Origin: Paenibacillus graminis
GTDB taxonomy: Bacteria; Bacillota; Bacilli; Paenibacillales; Paenibacillaceae
Length of the DNA stretch: 64,000 nucleotides
Direction: 5' to 3'
NCBI RefSeq assembly: GCF_000758705.1
Contig: NZ_CP009287.1
Span: 868,001-932,000, forward strand
The translations under genes and the position numbers were made by a program. How positions within the stretch are numbered: the stretch's first letter is position 1; each line of letters starts with the position of its first letter. Of the stretch, positions 52,521 to 60,644 are shown piece by piece. Under the pieces are notes generated by a model. It had not been told where the DNA came from, made no database searches, and was given only the letters and a program-made list of their open reading frames with translations.

Positions 52521-53371
52521 GAACTACAGCGCCGGCAGCACGCGTCCTGATCGTAGATGACGAATATTATTTCAGGCAGCTGCTGATCCATTTGATAGAC
52601 TGGACTTCTGCCGGTTTCGAAGTGGTTGCAGAGGCGGAAGACGGTTCGGAAGCCTTGAGGATCATGGAGGAACAGCCGGTTGATCTGATTATAACAGATA
52701 TTGAAATGCCGAATATGAACGGGCTCGATTTTGTGAAGGCCGTCCGTGCCTTAGACTCGGCGGCTAAGCTGATTTTCATCACAAGCTATGATAACTTCAC
52801 CTATGCCCAGCAGGCGATCTCGCTCGGAGCGGACCATTATTTGCTGAAGCCCGTTGATGAGGAGGCGGTTGAACAGGCGCTGAATACCATCCGTGCGCAG
52901 TTGCAGGAGAAATGGGAAGAGGAACGCTACATTAACCGGTTGCGGATAGAGGCGGGTTACGGGGGGCAGCCGGCCGCGGACCAGACTTCTGAGGATGGAG
53001 GACGCCAGGGCAGCGGGAAACGGCTGATCCACAAAGCAGCTGCGTATGTGACTGCACATTATGCCGAGGATACCTTATCGCTTCAGAGCACAGCGAGTGC
53101 CCTCTTCGTGAATCCGAGCTACTTAAGTCATGTCTTCAAGAAGGAGACTAACGAGTCTTTCGTGGAGTATGTGACGAATATCCGCCTGGGCAAAGCCATG
53201 GAGCTGTTGCGCCAGGGGGCGGCCGCCGAGGATGCTTCGGTTCCCAAGGTAGCAACGATCGCCCATCAGGTCGGCTACAGAGATCCGTTCTACTTCAGCA
53301 AATGCTTTAAGAAGAAGTACGGAATTACCCCGAATAAAGTATACGGAGGAACCTATTCCGGGAAATATTAA
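52517..53371 (+). CDS. AraC-type response regulator, YesN type
   Basis: 284 residues. Seen: receiver with VDDE (about 12-15), phospho-Asp in LIITDIEMPNMNG (about 59) and Lys in LLKPVDEEAV; C-terminal AraC double HTH with LQSTASALFVNPSYLSHVFK and VGYRDPFYFSKCFKKKYGIT. Partner of the YesM-type kinase, coupled by overlap. It most likely activates the sugar-binding-protein gene downstream. Confidence 0.92.
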   Translation: MRTTAPAARVLIVDDEYYFRQLLIHLIDWTSAGFEVVAEAEDGSEALRIMEEQPVDLIITDIEMPNMNGLDFVKAVRALDSAAKLIFITSYDNFTYAQQAISLGADHYLLKPVDEEAVEQALNTIRAQLQEKWEEERYINRLRIEAGYGGQPAADQTSEDGGRQGSGKRLIHKAAAYVTAHYAEDTLSLQSTASALFVNPSYLSHVFKKETNESFVEYVTNIRLGKAMELLRQGAAAEDASVPKVATIAHQVGYRDPFYFSKCFKKKYGITPNKVYGGTYSGKY

Positions 53372-53386
53372 GCCGTTGCCAGCAGG

Positions 53387-53413
53387 AGTCCGGTTATTCA
53401 GCCGGGCTTTTTT
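53387..53413 (+). terminator. Terminator after the YesN-type regulator
   Basis: AGTCCGG pairs with CCGGGCT (one G-U), followed by six T. Confidence 0.75.
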
Positions 53414-53607
53414 GTTGCTGCAAAACGGTTATTGTGTAAACCTGATGTTATTCATAAGGAGAAATGTAAAGTGGATGTAAAGTAACGTGACACACCTAAA
53501 AATTTTACTGCCAGAGCCAATATATCTCCATTCGAACCTGGCTTCGTACTTGTTAAGATTGTACCTGTGGTTCGTAACCGTAAATTGTGAAAGGTGGTCC
53601 AAATCAG

Positions 53608-54903
53608 ATGTTTGGTAAAAAGTTTGGGGTTGTTGCGGCATCCGCCGCGCTCGTCAGTGTAGTGCTTACTTCGTGCGGAGGGGCGGAAGCAAACAATGGG
53701 GGAACCCAGGGTCAGGAAGCGGCGGCAACAGATAGTAAGAAATCTGTCACGCTGTGGATTTTCGATGCAGATCCGATGTACCAGTCAGCAGCTGAGGCTG
53801 CCGCAGCGGAAATTGGCGTTGAACTGAAGTATGAATACATTCAAGATGAGACCTACAAAACCAAACTGAGTGTTGCGCTTGCCGCCAATGAGCTTCCGGA
53901 TGTATTCCAGCAGCATGCCGGCAAGTCCTACCGTACCCCTGTTCTGCAGTCAAAGACAGTGGCTCCGCTTAACGATACCCTGGATTCCACGGGTCTGGGC
54001 GCACAATTCCTGGACAACCAGCTGGTGACTGAAGAGGATGGCAACATCTATTCGGTTCCTTCTAACATCAGTACAACCCTTGTTCTTTACTATAATAAAA
54101 AGCTGATAAGCGAACTTGGCGCTGCTGCTCCAGCAACATGGGAGGATCTTCAGGCGCTGATCAAAACGGCAAACGATAAAGGCATGATTCCCATTGCACT
54201 GGGCGGAAAAGAAAGATGGCAAGGAGATCTGCTCTACGATATGCTCGTAGCCCGTGAGGACGTGAACGCCTTCGATAAGGCGATTAACGGACAGGCGAAG
54301 TTCACAGATCCACCATTCGTTGAGGCGGCGAATAAGGTGGTCACCCTGGTGAATTCGAATGCCTTCCAGAAAGGCTTCCTCGGCTCCGCTTACCTGGATG
54401 CACAAGAGCTGTTCAAGAATGATAAGGCTGTGATGTGGATCGACGGAAGCTTTAACTTCTCCTCCCTGTCTACGGCAATGGGCGACAATCTGGGCTATAT
54501 TGCGTTCCCTAAAACGGGGGCAGAGGATGTCCTCAGTGCAACCATCGGCTTCCAGAACGCCCAGGCGCCATACTCATTGTTCGTGAACAACAGCTCCGCA
54601 AATCTGGATGAAGCGAAGGAATTTGCCATCCGTTTATCTTTGAAGCTTAATGATGAATTTGTCAGAAAAGGTCTCCCTGGGTACGCCAAGAGCGAGGTGA
54701 AGTCCGAATCACAGAATAAGGAGCTCTCAGCGTATGCTGCGGATATTAATAAGACCAGCAAAACGCAGGCGATGTGGTTCGGTCTGTTGTCAGCAGATGT
54801 AGGCCAGGAATACCGTGATCTGACACAAGCATTATATGGCGGGCAGCTTACAGCCGATGAGTTCACCGCTCAGCTGGAGACGTTGCTGCGTACAGCCGAG
54901 TAA
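53608..54903 (+). CDS. Sugar ABC transporter binding lipoprotein (family 1)
   Basis: 431 residues from ATG 53608, with AAAGGTGG upstream; the in-frame GTG 53587 is inside that site's leader. Seen: lipobox VVLTSC (Cys23), Gly/Asn-rich linker, then VTLWIFDADPMYQSAAEAAAAE in part, ALAANELPDVFQQH, LYYNKKLISELGA and AVMWIDGSFNFSSLSTAM, as in family-1 sugar-binding proteins. It binds an oligosaccharide outside the cell. A hairpin follows the stop. Confidence 0.9.
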   Translation: MFGKKFGVVAASAALVSVVLTSCGGAEANNGGTQGQEAAATDSKKSVTLWIFDADPMYQSAAEAAAAEIGVELKYEYIQDETYKTKLSVALAANELPDVFQQHAGKSYRTPVLQSKTVAPLNDTLDSTGLGAQFLDNQLVTEEDGNIYSVPSNISTTLVLYYNKKLISELGAAAPATWEDLQALIKTANDKGMIPIALGGKERWQGDLLYDMLVAREDVNAFDKAINGQAKFTDPPFVEAANKVVTLVNSNAFQKGFLGSAYLDAQELFKNDKAVMWIDGSFNFSSLSTAMGDNLGYIAFPKTGAEDVLSATIGFQNAQAPYSLFVNNSSANLDEAKEFAIRLSLKLNDEFVRKGLPGYAKSEVKSESQNKELSAYAADINKTSKTQAMWFGLLSADVGQEYRDLTQALYGGQLTADEFTAQLETLLRTAE

Positions 54904-54960
54904 GAAGGATTCCTTACACAGTTCCCCTCAAGGCGGCAGCGTTAAATACAATATTCCAGG

Positions 54961-54995
54961 AAAGTCGATGCAGTCACTGGGGCCGCATCGGCTTT
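54961..54995 (+). terminator. Hairpin between binding-protein and permease genes
   Basis: AAAGTCGATGC pairs with GCATCGGCTTT (one G-U) and is followed by CTGTAATTT. Expected to lower transcription into the permease genes. Confidence 0.7.
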
Positions 54996-55020
54996 CTGTA
55001 ATTTGACAGGTGGGTAAGTG

Positions 55021-55905
55021 ATGGAAAAAGCGCTCTCTAATAAAAAAATAATCGCGTTGTTTTTATTGCCCGGATTAACTGTTTTTCTGATTTTTTATTT
55101 TGTGCCTATTGTGATGACCGCCTACTACAGTCTCCAGGATTGGGATGGCATTAACCCGATGACCTTCATTGGACTGGACAACTACACCAAGATGTTTACG
55201 GTGGATAAAAGCTTCTGGCAGGCGGTATGGAATAGCCTTGCTTTCCTGCTGGTAGGCGTGTTTATCCAGCTGCCGGTCTCGTTTGCATTGGCGCTGCTGG
55301 TCTCCCGGAAGATGAAGGGACGTAAATGGTTCCGCAATATTTATTTTTTTCCGGTAGTGATGTCAACGACAATGGTCAGCCTGCTGTGGGTCAAAATCTA
55401 TGATCCGAACATCGGCATGCTGAACACATTGATGGATACCCTTGGACTGGGTGCCTGGACTGGGGCCTGGCTTGGAGATACGAAGACGGCACTGTTGTCC
55501 GTCCTGATCGTGACTACCTGGCATTATGTCGGTTACAATATGCTGATCCTGTTCGCCGGGATGCAAGGGATACCGGAGCAGTATTATGAAGCGGCGAAGC
55601 TGGACGGAGCGACGGGCTGGAAAGCTGTGCGTCATATTACCTTTCCGCTATTGTCCGATGTGCTGCGGATCTGTATCGTCCTGAATGTGATCTATGCCCT
55701 GAAGACGTTCGAAAGTGTGTACGTCATGACTAACGGGGGACCCCTGAATTCAACAACAGTGATTGCGCTGAAAATGTTCCAGGAAGCCTTCCTGAAGCAG
55801 AATTTCGGTTATGGCAGTGCGCTTGCGGTATTTATGGTGCTGGAATGCCTCATTATTTCCTGGGTGCTTAATAAAATATTGACCCAAGAGAAAATTGAAT
55901 ATTAA
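55021..55905 (+). CDS. Sugar ABC transporter permease (MalF-like)
   Basis: 294 residues from ATG 55021 (GTG 55018 is one codon earlier). Seen: six hydrophobic segments, first with IIALFLLPGLTVFLIFYFVP, and the EAA loop YYEAAKLDGATGWKAVRHIT. First permease of the sugar importer. It ends 12 bp before the second permease gene. Confidence 0.92.
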   Translation: MEKALSNKKIIALFLLPGLTVFLIFYFVPIVMTAYYSLQDWDGINPMTFIGLDNYTKMFTVDKSFWQAVWNSLAFLLVGVFIQLPVSFALALLVSRKMKGRKWFRNIYFFPVVMSTTMVSLLWVKIYDPNIGMLNTLMDTLGLGAWTGAWLGDTKTALLSVLIVTTWHYVGYNMLILFAGMQGIPEQYYEAAKLDGATGWKAVRHITFPLLSDVLRICIVLNVIYALKTFESVYVMTNGGPLNSTTVIALKMFQEAFLKQNFGYGSALAVFMVLECLIISWVLNKILTQEKIEY

Positions 55906-55917
55906 GGAGGACCGGTC

Positions 55918-56745
55918 ATGCTCAGAAAAACGAAGAATTCAAGCATCTATATCCTGATGATCATTATCGCCGTCCTCCAGCTGTTTCCGCTCTACTGGCT
56001 GGTGATCAGTGCATTTAAGGATAATTCGGAGATTATTGGCGGGACAGTCTGGGCGCTTCCTGCAGAGTGGCGCTTAAGCAATTTTACAGAGGCGTGGGTC
56101 AGTGCCAAAGTGAATCAATACTTTGGCAACAGTGTGATTGTCACGCTGGTTACACTCATGTTTGTGCTGCTGTTTGCTTCGATGATGGCCTATGCGTTAA
56201 CACGGATGAAATTCAAATATAACAGTCTCATCTTGTTCATTCTTTTGATGGGCGTGATGGTTCCGATTCATGCTACGCTAATTCCGCTCTTCATGATACT
56301 CAAGAATCTGGGGATTCTTAGCTCAAGATTGTCCATTATTCTGCCGTACATTGCGGTGAATTTGCCTATTGGCGTATACATGCTGTCGGCTTTTCTGCGG
56401 ACCATGCCGAAGGAGCTGGAAGAAGCCGCATGTATGGACGGCTGCGGGGTGGTGAAGTCCTTCTTCAAGGTAGTGCTGCCGCTGCTCAAGCCGCCGCTTG
56501 CTTCGGTAGCGATCTTCGTGTTCCTGGCGGTGTGGAATGAGCTCCTGATGGCGGCCACCTTTATTCAAAAGCAAGAGCTGAGGACGCTGCCGCTGGGCCT
56601 GATGAATTTCAGCGGTCAATACAGCATCAGCTGGGGGCCGCTCGCAGCAGCTATGGTCATCTCGACATTGCCCATTCTGCTGGCTTATGTGCTGTTCAGT
56701 GACCAGATGGAGAAGAGTTTTACCGCAGGGGCGATTCTGAAGTAA
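55918..56745 (+). CDS. Sugar ABC transporter permease (MalG-like)
   Basis: 275 residues; ATG 55918 has AAGGAGG upstream. Seen: six hydrophobic segments and the EAA loop ELEEAACMDGCGVVKSFFKV with LPLLKPPLASVAIFVFLAVWNE. Second permease of the sugar importer. No ATPase gene is present, as usual for these importers, which share a common MsmX-type ATPase. It ends about 30 bp before the nucleotidase gene. Confidence 0.92.
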   Translation: MLRKTKNSSIYILMIIIAVLQLFPLYWLVISAFKDNSEIIGGTVWALPAEWRLSNFTEAWVSAKVNQYFGNSVIVTLVTLMFVLLFASMMAYALTRMKFKYNSLILFILLMGVMVPIHATLIPLFMILKNLGILSSRLSIILPYIAVNLPIGVYMLSAFLRTMPKELEEAACMDGCGVVKSFFKVVLPLLKPPLASVAIFVFLAVWNELLMAATFIQKQELRTLPLGLMNFSGQYSISWGPLAAAMVISTLPILLAYVLFSDQMEKSFTAGAILK

Positions 56746-56776
56746 TTAGGGCGGAAGAGGGAAGAAGGATGAAGAG

Positions 56777-58387
56777 ATGACTATACAGGCTGGTTCCAGC
56801 AAACTATTGAATATCGTAATGATCGCCACCTCGGATCTTCACGGAAATCTGTGGGGCTACCGGTATGAAGACGGCCACGAGACAACGAATGACGGGATGG
56901 CCAGAGTCGCCGCCTATGTCAGGGAAGTCAGGGACAGTGGAGCAGAAGTCATCCTCATAGATAACGGTGACGTGTTCCAGGGGAATATGCTGACGGATGA
57001 TATCTACAATAAGCGGCCGGATAGTATACATCCGGTCTCGGCGGCGCTGAATGCAATGGGTTATGCGGCCATGACCCTCGGCAACCATGAATTTAATTTC
57101 GGGCTTGGCCTGATCGGGAAGTTCAGGCAGGAACTGGAGTTCCCTGTGCTCGCTGCGAATGCCGCATATCACAGCGGAGAACGGTTCGCAGAGCCGTATA
57201 CGCTAATGGAGATCCAAGGCGTCAGGATCGCCGTGATCGGACTGACTAATCCTAATATTCCGCGCTGGGACGCCGGAAAGGTGGATGCGCTGCACTTTGG
57301 CCCCATGGCTGAAACGGCGCAGCAGATGACTGCCTCCCTGAGGGCTGAAGGCAAGGCCGACATTATTGTCATCAGCGCTCATGCGGGAATGGTAGCCGAG
57401 TTCGATGAAGAAGGCGGCTCGGATTCCGCTGAGCGCATTACGAAGCTGGTTCCTGAGGCAGATGTGCTGCTCGTCGGGCATATGCATATTACCGTTAAGG
57501 AACGGATCGGGGATACCGTTATTGGAGGGCCGCGCGACCGGGGACGGGAGGTGGTCCGCTTCGACCTGACCGTTCAGCTGGATGGTGCAAGGCCCCGGGT
57601 GGTGAACAAGGAAGTCTCGATTGTGGATATGGCCGGCTGGGAACCGGACCCTGAATTCCGGAAGCTGGTTGCGGAAGCGCATGAAGAGACGATGACCTTC
57701 AGCGGCCAGGGAGGCGGAGTTTCCGCTTCAGCGGAGGCAGGCAGCATCTTGGGGTACGCGGCCGCAGACTTCCAGCCGCAGGCGGAGACGGGTGGAGTAC
57801 CGGCGGGAAGATTGCGGGATACAGCGGTCATTACGCTGATTCAGAAGGCGATGCTGCAGGCCAGCGGGGCGGATGTTGCCGCCACAAGCCTGTTCGCAGA
57901 TACGGCGGATTTGAAGCAGGGGCCGTTAACTTACGCTGATGTGTACCGCATCTATCCATTCGACAATGTGCTGTACGTTGTGACTGTAACCGGCCAAGAG
58001 CTTAGAGCCTATATGGAAGTCTCGGCAACGCATTTCAACCAGTGGCAGCCGGGTGATCGTGAGATCACTGCCAATCCTGAGGTGCCCAGTTACCTCTATG
58101 ATATGTTCGCCGGGATCGATTATCAGATCGATCTGTCGCAGCCAGCCGGTCACCGGATCATCAATGTGCTGTACCAAGGCCAACCGCTTGCCGATACCCA
58201 GCAGCTGCAGCTTGCCGTCAACAACTACCGCTACAGCAGCTTATTGAAGGCGTCCAAACTGGTCAGCAGGGCCAAACATTGGGAGTCGTCCTGCAGCGTC
58301 CGGGATATGCTTGTCAGCTACATCAAGGAACAGGGGACGTTATCGCCGGAAGTCGATCATAATTGGTCGATTGTGGGGATCGGGTAG
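56777..58387 (+). CDS. 5'-nucleotidase / 2',3'-cyclic phosphodiesterase-like metallophosphoesterase
   Basis: 536 residues without a signal peptide, so cytoplasmic. Seen: metal ligands in ATSDLHGNLWG (about 14-24), LIDNGDVFQGN (about 55-65), TLGNHEFNFG (about 97-106), VISAHAG and LLVGHMHI; C-terminal 5'-nucleotidase domain with LTYADVYRIYPFDNVLYVVT. This is the UshA/YfkN-type architecture. Its place as the last gene of a sugar-importer operon suggests the imported compound is a sugar carrying a phosphate or nucleotide, or a nucleoside; that is inference. Confidence 0.88.
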   Translation: MTIQAGSSKLLNIVMIATSDLHGNLWGYRYEDGHETTNDGMARVAAYVREVRDSGAEVILIDNGDVFQGNMLTDDIYNKRPDSIHPVSAALNAMGYAAMTLGNHEFNFGLGLIGKFRQELEFPVLAANAAYHSGERFAEPYTLMEIQGVRIAVIGLTNPNIPRWDAGKVDALHFGPMAETAQQMTASLRAEGKADIIVISAHAGMVAEFDEEGGSDSAERITKLVPEADVLLVGHMHITVKERIGDTVIGGPRDRGREVVRFDLTVQLDGARPRVVNKEVSIVDMAGWEPDPEFRKLVAEAHEETMTFSGQGGGVSASAEAGSILGYAAADFQPQAETGGVPAGRLRDTAVITLIQKAMLQASGADVAATSLFADTADLKQGPLTYADVYRIYPFDNVLYVVTVTGQELRAYMEVSATHFNQWQPGDREITANPEVPSYLYDMFAGIDYQIDLSQPAGHRIINVLYQGQPLADTQQLQLAVNNYRYSSLLKASKLVSRAKHWESSCSVRDMLVSYIKEQGTLSPEVDHNWSIVGIG

Positions 58388-58472
58388 CTGTGCTGTTCGT
58401 CTGCTTCCCCCGGATCATAGAACCACAGAGCTTGAAGGATAAGCTTGCTGCTGTTGCACCAAGACTTAATGG

Positions 58473-58535
58473 AATATGTTCAGCTTTAATAGCTTCACTG
58501 ACAGCAGCTGTCAGTGAAGCTATTTTATAATATAG
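58473..58535. repeat. Hairpin family, copy 3; terminator of the sugar operon
   Basis: AATAGCTTCACTGACAG and CTGTCAGTGAAGCTATT pair perfectly over 17 bp (58488-58524), followed by TTATAATATAG. Flanks ATATGTTCAGCT...ATAATATA also match 50512-50571. Confidence 0.8.
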
Positions 58536-58576
58536 AAATTATAGGGTTCACATGAATCCCTGAGGAGGACTTACAA

Positions 58577-59194
58577 ATGAGCAATACGGTATATCTATAT
58601 GTATTCGACACCATGGCCGACTGGGAAATAGGCTATTTAACGGCCGAGCTGAACTCGGGAAGATATTATAAGAAGGGGCTGGCCCCTTCTAAAATAGTTA
58701 CTGTAGCCAATGAGAAGACGCTTGTAACTACAATGGGCGGACTGACAATAATGCCGGACATCACACTGAAGGAATGCAGCATTGCAAGCGCAGATGCGTT
58801 GATTCTACCCGGTGGAGAGACATGGACCGAAGCCATCCACAAGCCCATCCTTCAACTCGCTGAGAGATGTATACAGGAAGATATATTAGTGGCAGCGATT
58901 TGCGGGGCTACCATGGGGCTTGCCCGGGCTGGACTGCTGAATTCACGCCGGCATACAAGCAATGATCTGGAGTACCTCCGAATGATCTGTCCTGCGTACA
59001 CCGGCGAGGAATTTTACCAAATGCAGTCTGTTGTAACGGATGGAACACTGATTACTGCCTCTGGGATAGCCCCGTTGGAATTCGCGGTACATGTCTTGAA
59101 AGCCCTGGATGTAATGACTCCAGAAAAATTGAAGGCCTGGTATAGTCTCTACAAGACCCAGGAAGCTAAGTATTTCTATGAGTTGATGAAATAA
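58577..59194 (+). CDS. DJ-1/PfpI-family (type-1 glutamine amidotransferase-like) protein
   Basis: 205 residues; ATG 58577 has GAGGAGG upstream. Seen: YLYVFDTMADWEIGYLTAEL (early Glu of the family), ADALILPGGETW, and the nucleophile elbow VAAICGATMGLARAG (Cys about residue 109), followed by later strands. Cytoplasmic; may be a glyoxalase/deglycase-like or regulatory member. Monocistronic. Confidence 0.88.
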   Translation: MSNTVYLYVFDTMADWEIGYLTAELNSGRYYKKGLAPSKIVTVANEKTLVTTMGGLTIMPDITLKECSIASADALILPGGETWTEAIHKPILQLAERCIQEDILVAAICGATMGLARAGLLNSRRHTSNDLEYLRMICPAYTGEEFYQMQSVVTDGTLITASGIAPLEFAVHVLKALDVMTPEKLKAWYSLYKTQEAKYFYELMK

Positions 59195-59213
59195 GAGAAG
59201 TTAAGGAAGACCG

Positions 59214-59240
59214 CCCTCTCTTCACGGAGAGGGTATTTTT
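59214..59240 (+). terminator. Terminator of the DJ-1-like gene
   Basis: CCCTCTC pairs with GAGAGGG around a TTCACG loop, followed by TATTTTTGTTTG. Confidence 0.85.
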
Positions 59241-59373
59241 GTTTGTCTGGCCAGATATAGCAGTACACATTTTCTGGGTGCCTATAAGTGAATGTTCTAA
59301 GGTAGGAAGGGTATTCCAACATATGGTAGGATGTAATTGAAGCCTATTTGAAGGTGAAGGTTGTGACTATACA

Positions 59374-59871
59374 ATGATTGATTTTCTGGAAAATAAGGGC
59401 ATAAAGGCATTCCACGAAATATTGGAGATAGCAGAACGTCCGAATTTGCTGTTCTCAAACGACAAGAAACAGTACAATGCGGAGGCTCGCTATAACCTCT
59501 ACACCATTCAGAAGGTGAACAAGCTGATCAGGAAGAACAAGATCTCACTGAATGAATTAGAGCAGACGATAAGCTTTATTGAGGATTCTTGGTCCCGATA
59601 TTTGAGCGAACACTATCAAGGGAAATCCTTTGTCTTTTATTCTTGGGTTGATTACCAGATTCCCGCAATCCGGCTTTCCGTAGTTTCTTTTTACGTAGGG
59701 ATAGAACTTCCTTTTGGATGTGTACTAGAGAAGGTTAATGACATAAGTGAAGTTCTATCGCTATATGTAGATAACGCTGGATTTGGGGGTAGCTTTGAGT
59801 CAGGCAACAACGATTATACGCTGAACGATGATTATACGTTAAGGGTGTATTCCAAGAAGATTATTACGTAA
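59374..59871 (+). CDS. Hypothetical protein
   Basis: 165 residues; ATG 59374 preceded by GAAGGTGAAGG about 20 bases upstream, so the ribosome site is not ideal. Seen: a helical first half (NAEARYNLYTIQKVNKLIRK, NELEQTISFIED) and a beta-rich second half (FVFYSWVDYQIPAIRLSVVS) ending DYTLRVYSKKIIT. Family not recognised. Together with the next small gene it has the size and isolated position seen for immunity proteins of polymorphic toxins, but no toxin gene is present; only a possibility. Confidence 0.6.
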   Translation: MIDFLENKGIKAFHEILEIAERPNLLFSNDKKQYNAEARYNLYTIQKVNKLIRKNKISLNELEQTISFIEDSWSRYLSEHYQGKSFVFYSWVDYQIPAIRLSVVSFYVGIELPFGCVLEKVNDISEVLSLYVDNAGFGGSFESGNNDYTLNDDYTLRVYSKKIIT

Positions 59872-59912
59872 GGTTTAATTGGTATAAGCTTTACGGCTAA
59901 GGGGGAAGGCAA

Positions 59913-60221
59913 GTGAATGAAATAAACGCTCATCATTGTAATCTGAATATATGGGCTCATCTACCTGATGAAGCATGGAATAAAGTTGCTAATATATATG
60001 AGCTTATGCCTGGTTGGATAGGGTATACAGATGGGATTCCACACTGGTTTGGGCAGGAAGAGGATGATGTTTATATTCAGGCATCCGTTGAGCCAAGCGG
60101 ATTATCATTTTATGCGCAGATGAATAAGAGCGATTGGGATTCTTGGATAGCAAGGTTTAAAGCAGAAGCAACCAAAGTATTAGGTTTTGACGTTGGTGAA
60201 CCTGAGGATGGATTTATGTAG
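59913..60221 (+). CDS. Hypothetical protein
   Basis: 102 residues from GTG 59913 with GGGGGAAGG upstream. Seen: NLNIWAHLPDEAWNKVANIY, MPGWIGYTDGIPHWFGQEED and DWDSWIARFKAEATKVLGFD, with four or more Trp residues and acidic character (immunity-like size). Family not recognised. It is followed by a terminator-like hairpin. Confidence 0.65.
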   Translation: MNEINAHHCNLNIWAHLPDEAWNKVANIYELMPGWIGYTDGIPHWFGQEEDDVYIQASVEPSGLSFYAQMNKSDWDSWIARFKAEATKVLGFDVGEPEDGFM

Positions 60222-60237
60222 TGAAAAATTATGGAAT

Positions 60238-60268
60238 ACACGCCTTGGGTAGTAAGCCTGAGGCGTGT
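60238..60268 (+). terminator. Hairpin after the small orphan gene
   Basis: ACACGCCT pairs with AGGCGTGT, followed by TCTTGATATTG; weak U tract. Confidence 0.5.
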
Positions 60269-60366
60269 TCTTGATATTGTGCATAGTGTCAATAACTTTT
60301 CAAAAAACGCTATAGCTTATGATATAATTCATTATGGTTAGCTGTACAATAACGAGGTGATTCTAA

Positions 60367-60582
60367 ATGGAGTTAAGCAAAGCGATTAAAAAAGTGCGCT
60401 TGGAGCTGTGTTTGTCTCAGGAGGGCCTTGCCCGTGAGCTTCATGTTGGATTTACATCTGTGAATCGGTGGGAAAACAATCGTGCAAAGTCGAATCAAAT
60501 AGCCCGTCATGCTTTAATAGAGCTTTGAAAGAATAAAAGCATTAGTCCTGAACTGATTGAGTTGCTCATGAAAATAAAGTAG
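60367..60582 (+). pseudogene. XRE-family regulator with an in-frame stop
   Basis: ATG 60367 has GAGGTGATT upstream. Seen: MELSKAIKKVRLELCLSQEG then LARELHVGFTSVNRWENNRA, a standard XRE helix-turn-helix. A TGA at 60526-60528 ends it after 53 residues (ALIEL), but the frame continues sensibly as KNKSISPELIELLMKIK to TAG at 60582. Either a nonsense mutation cut the last 17 residues or the short form is used. It sits just before hsdR and could control the restriction genes. Confidence 0.7.
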
Positions 60583-60644
60583 GCGTTGCATAGTTTTGAA
60601 AAAGGATTTTGGCAATTACTATTTTGGTTATGAGGAGATTAACC

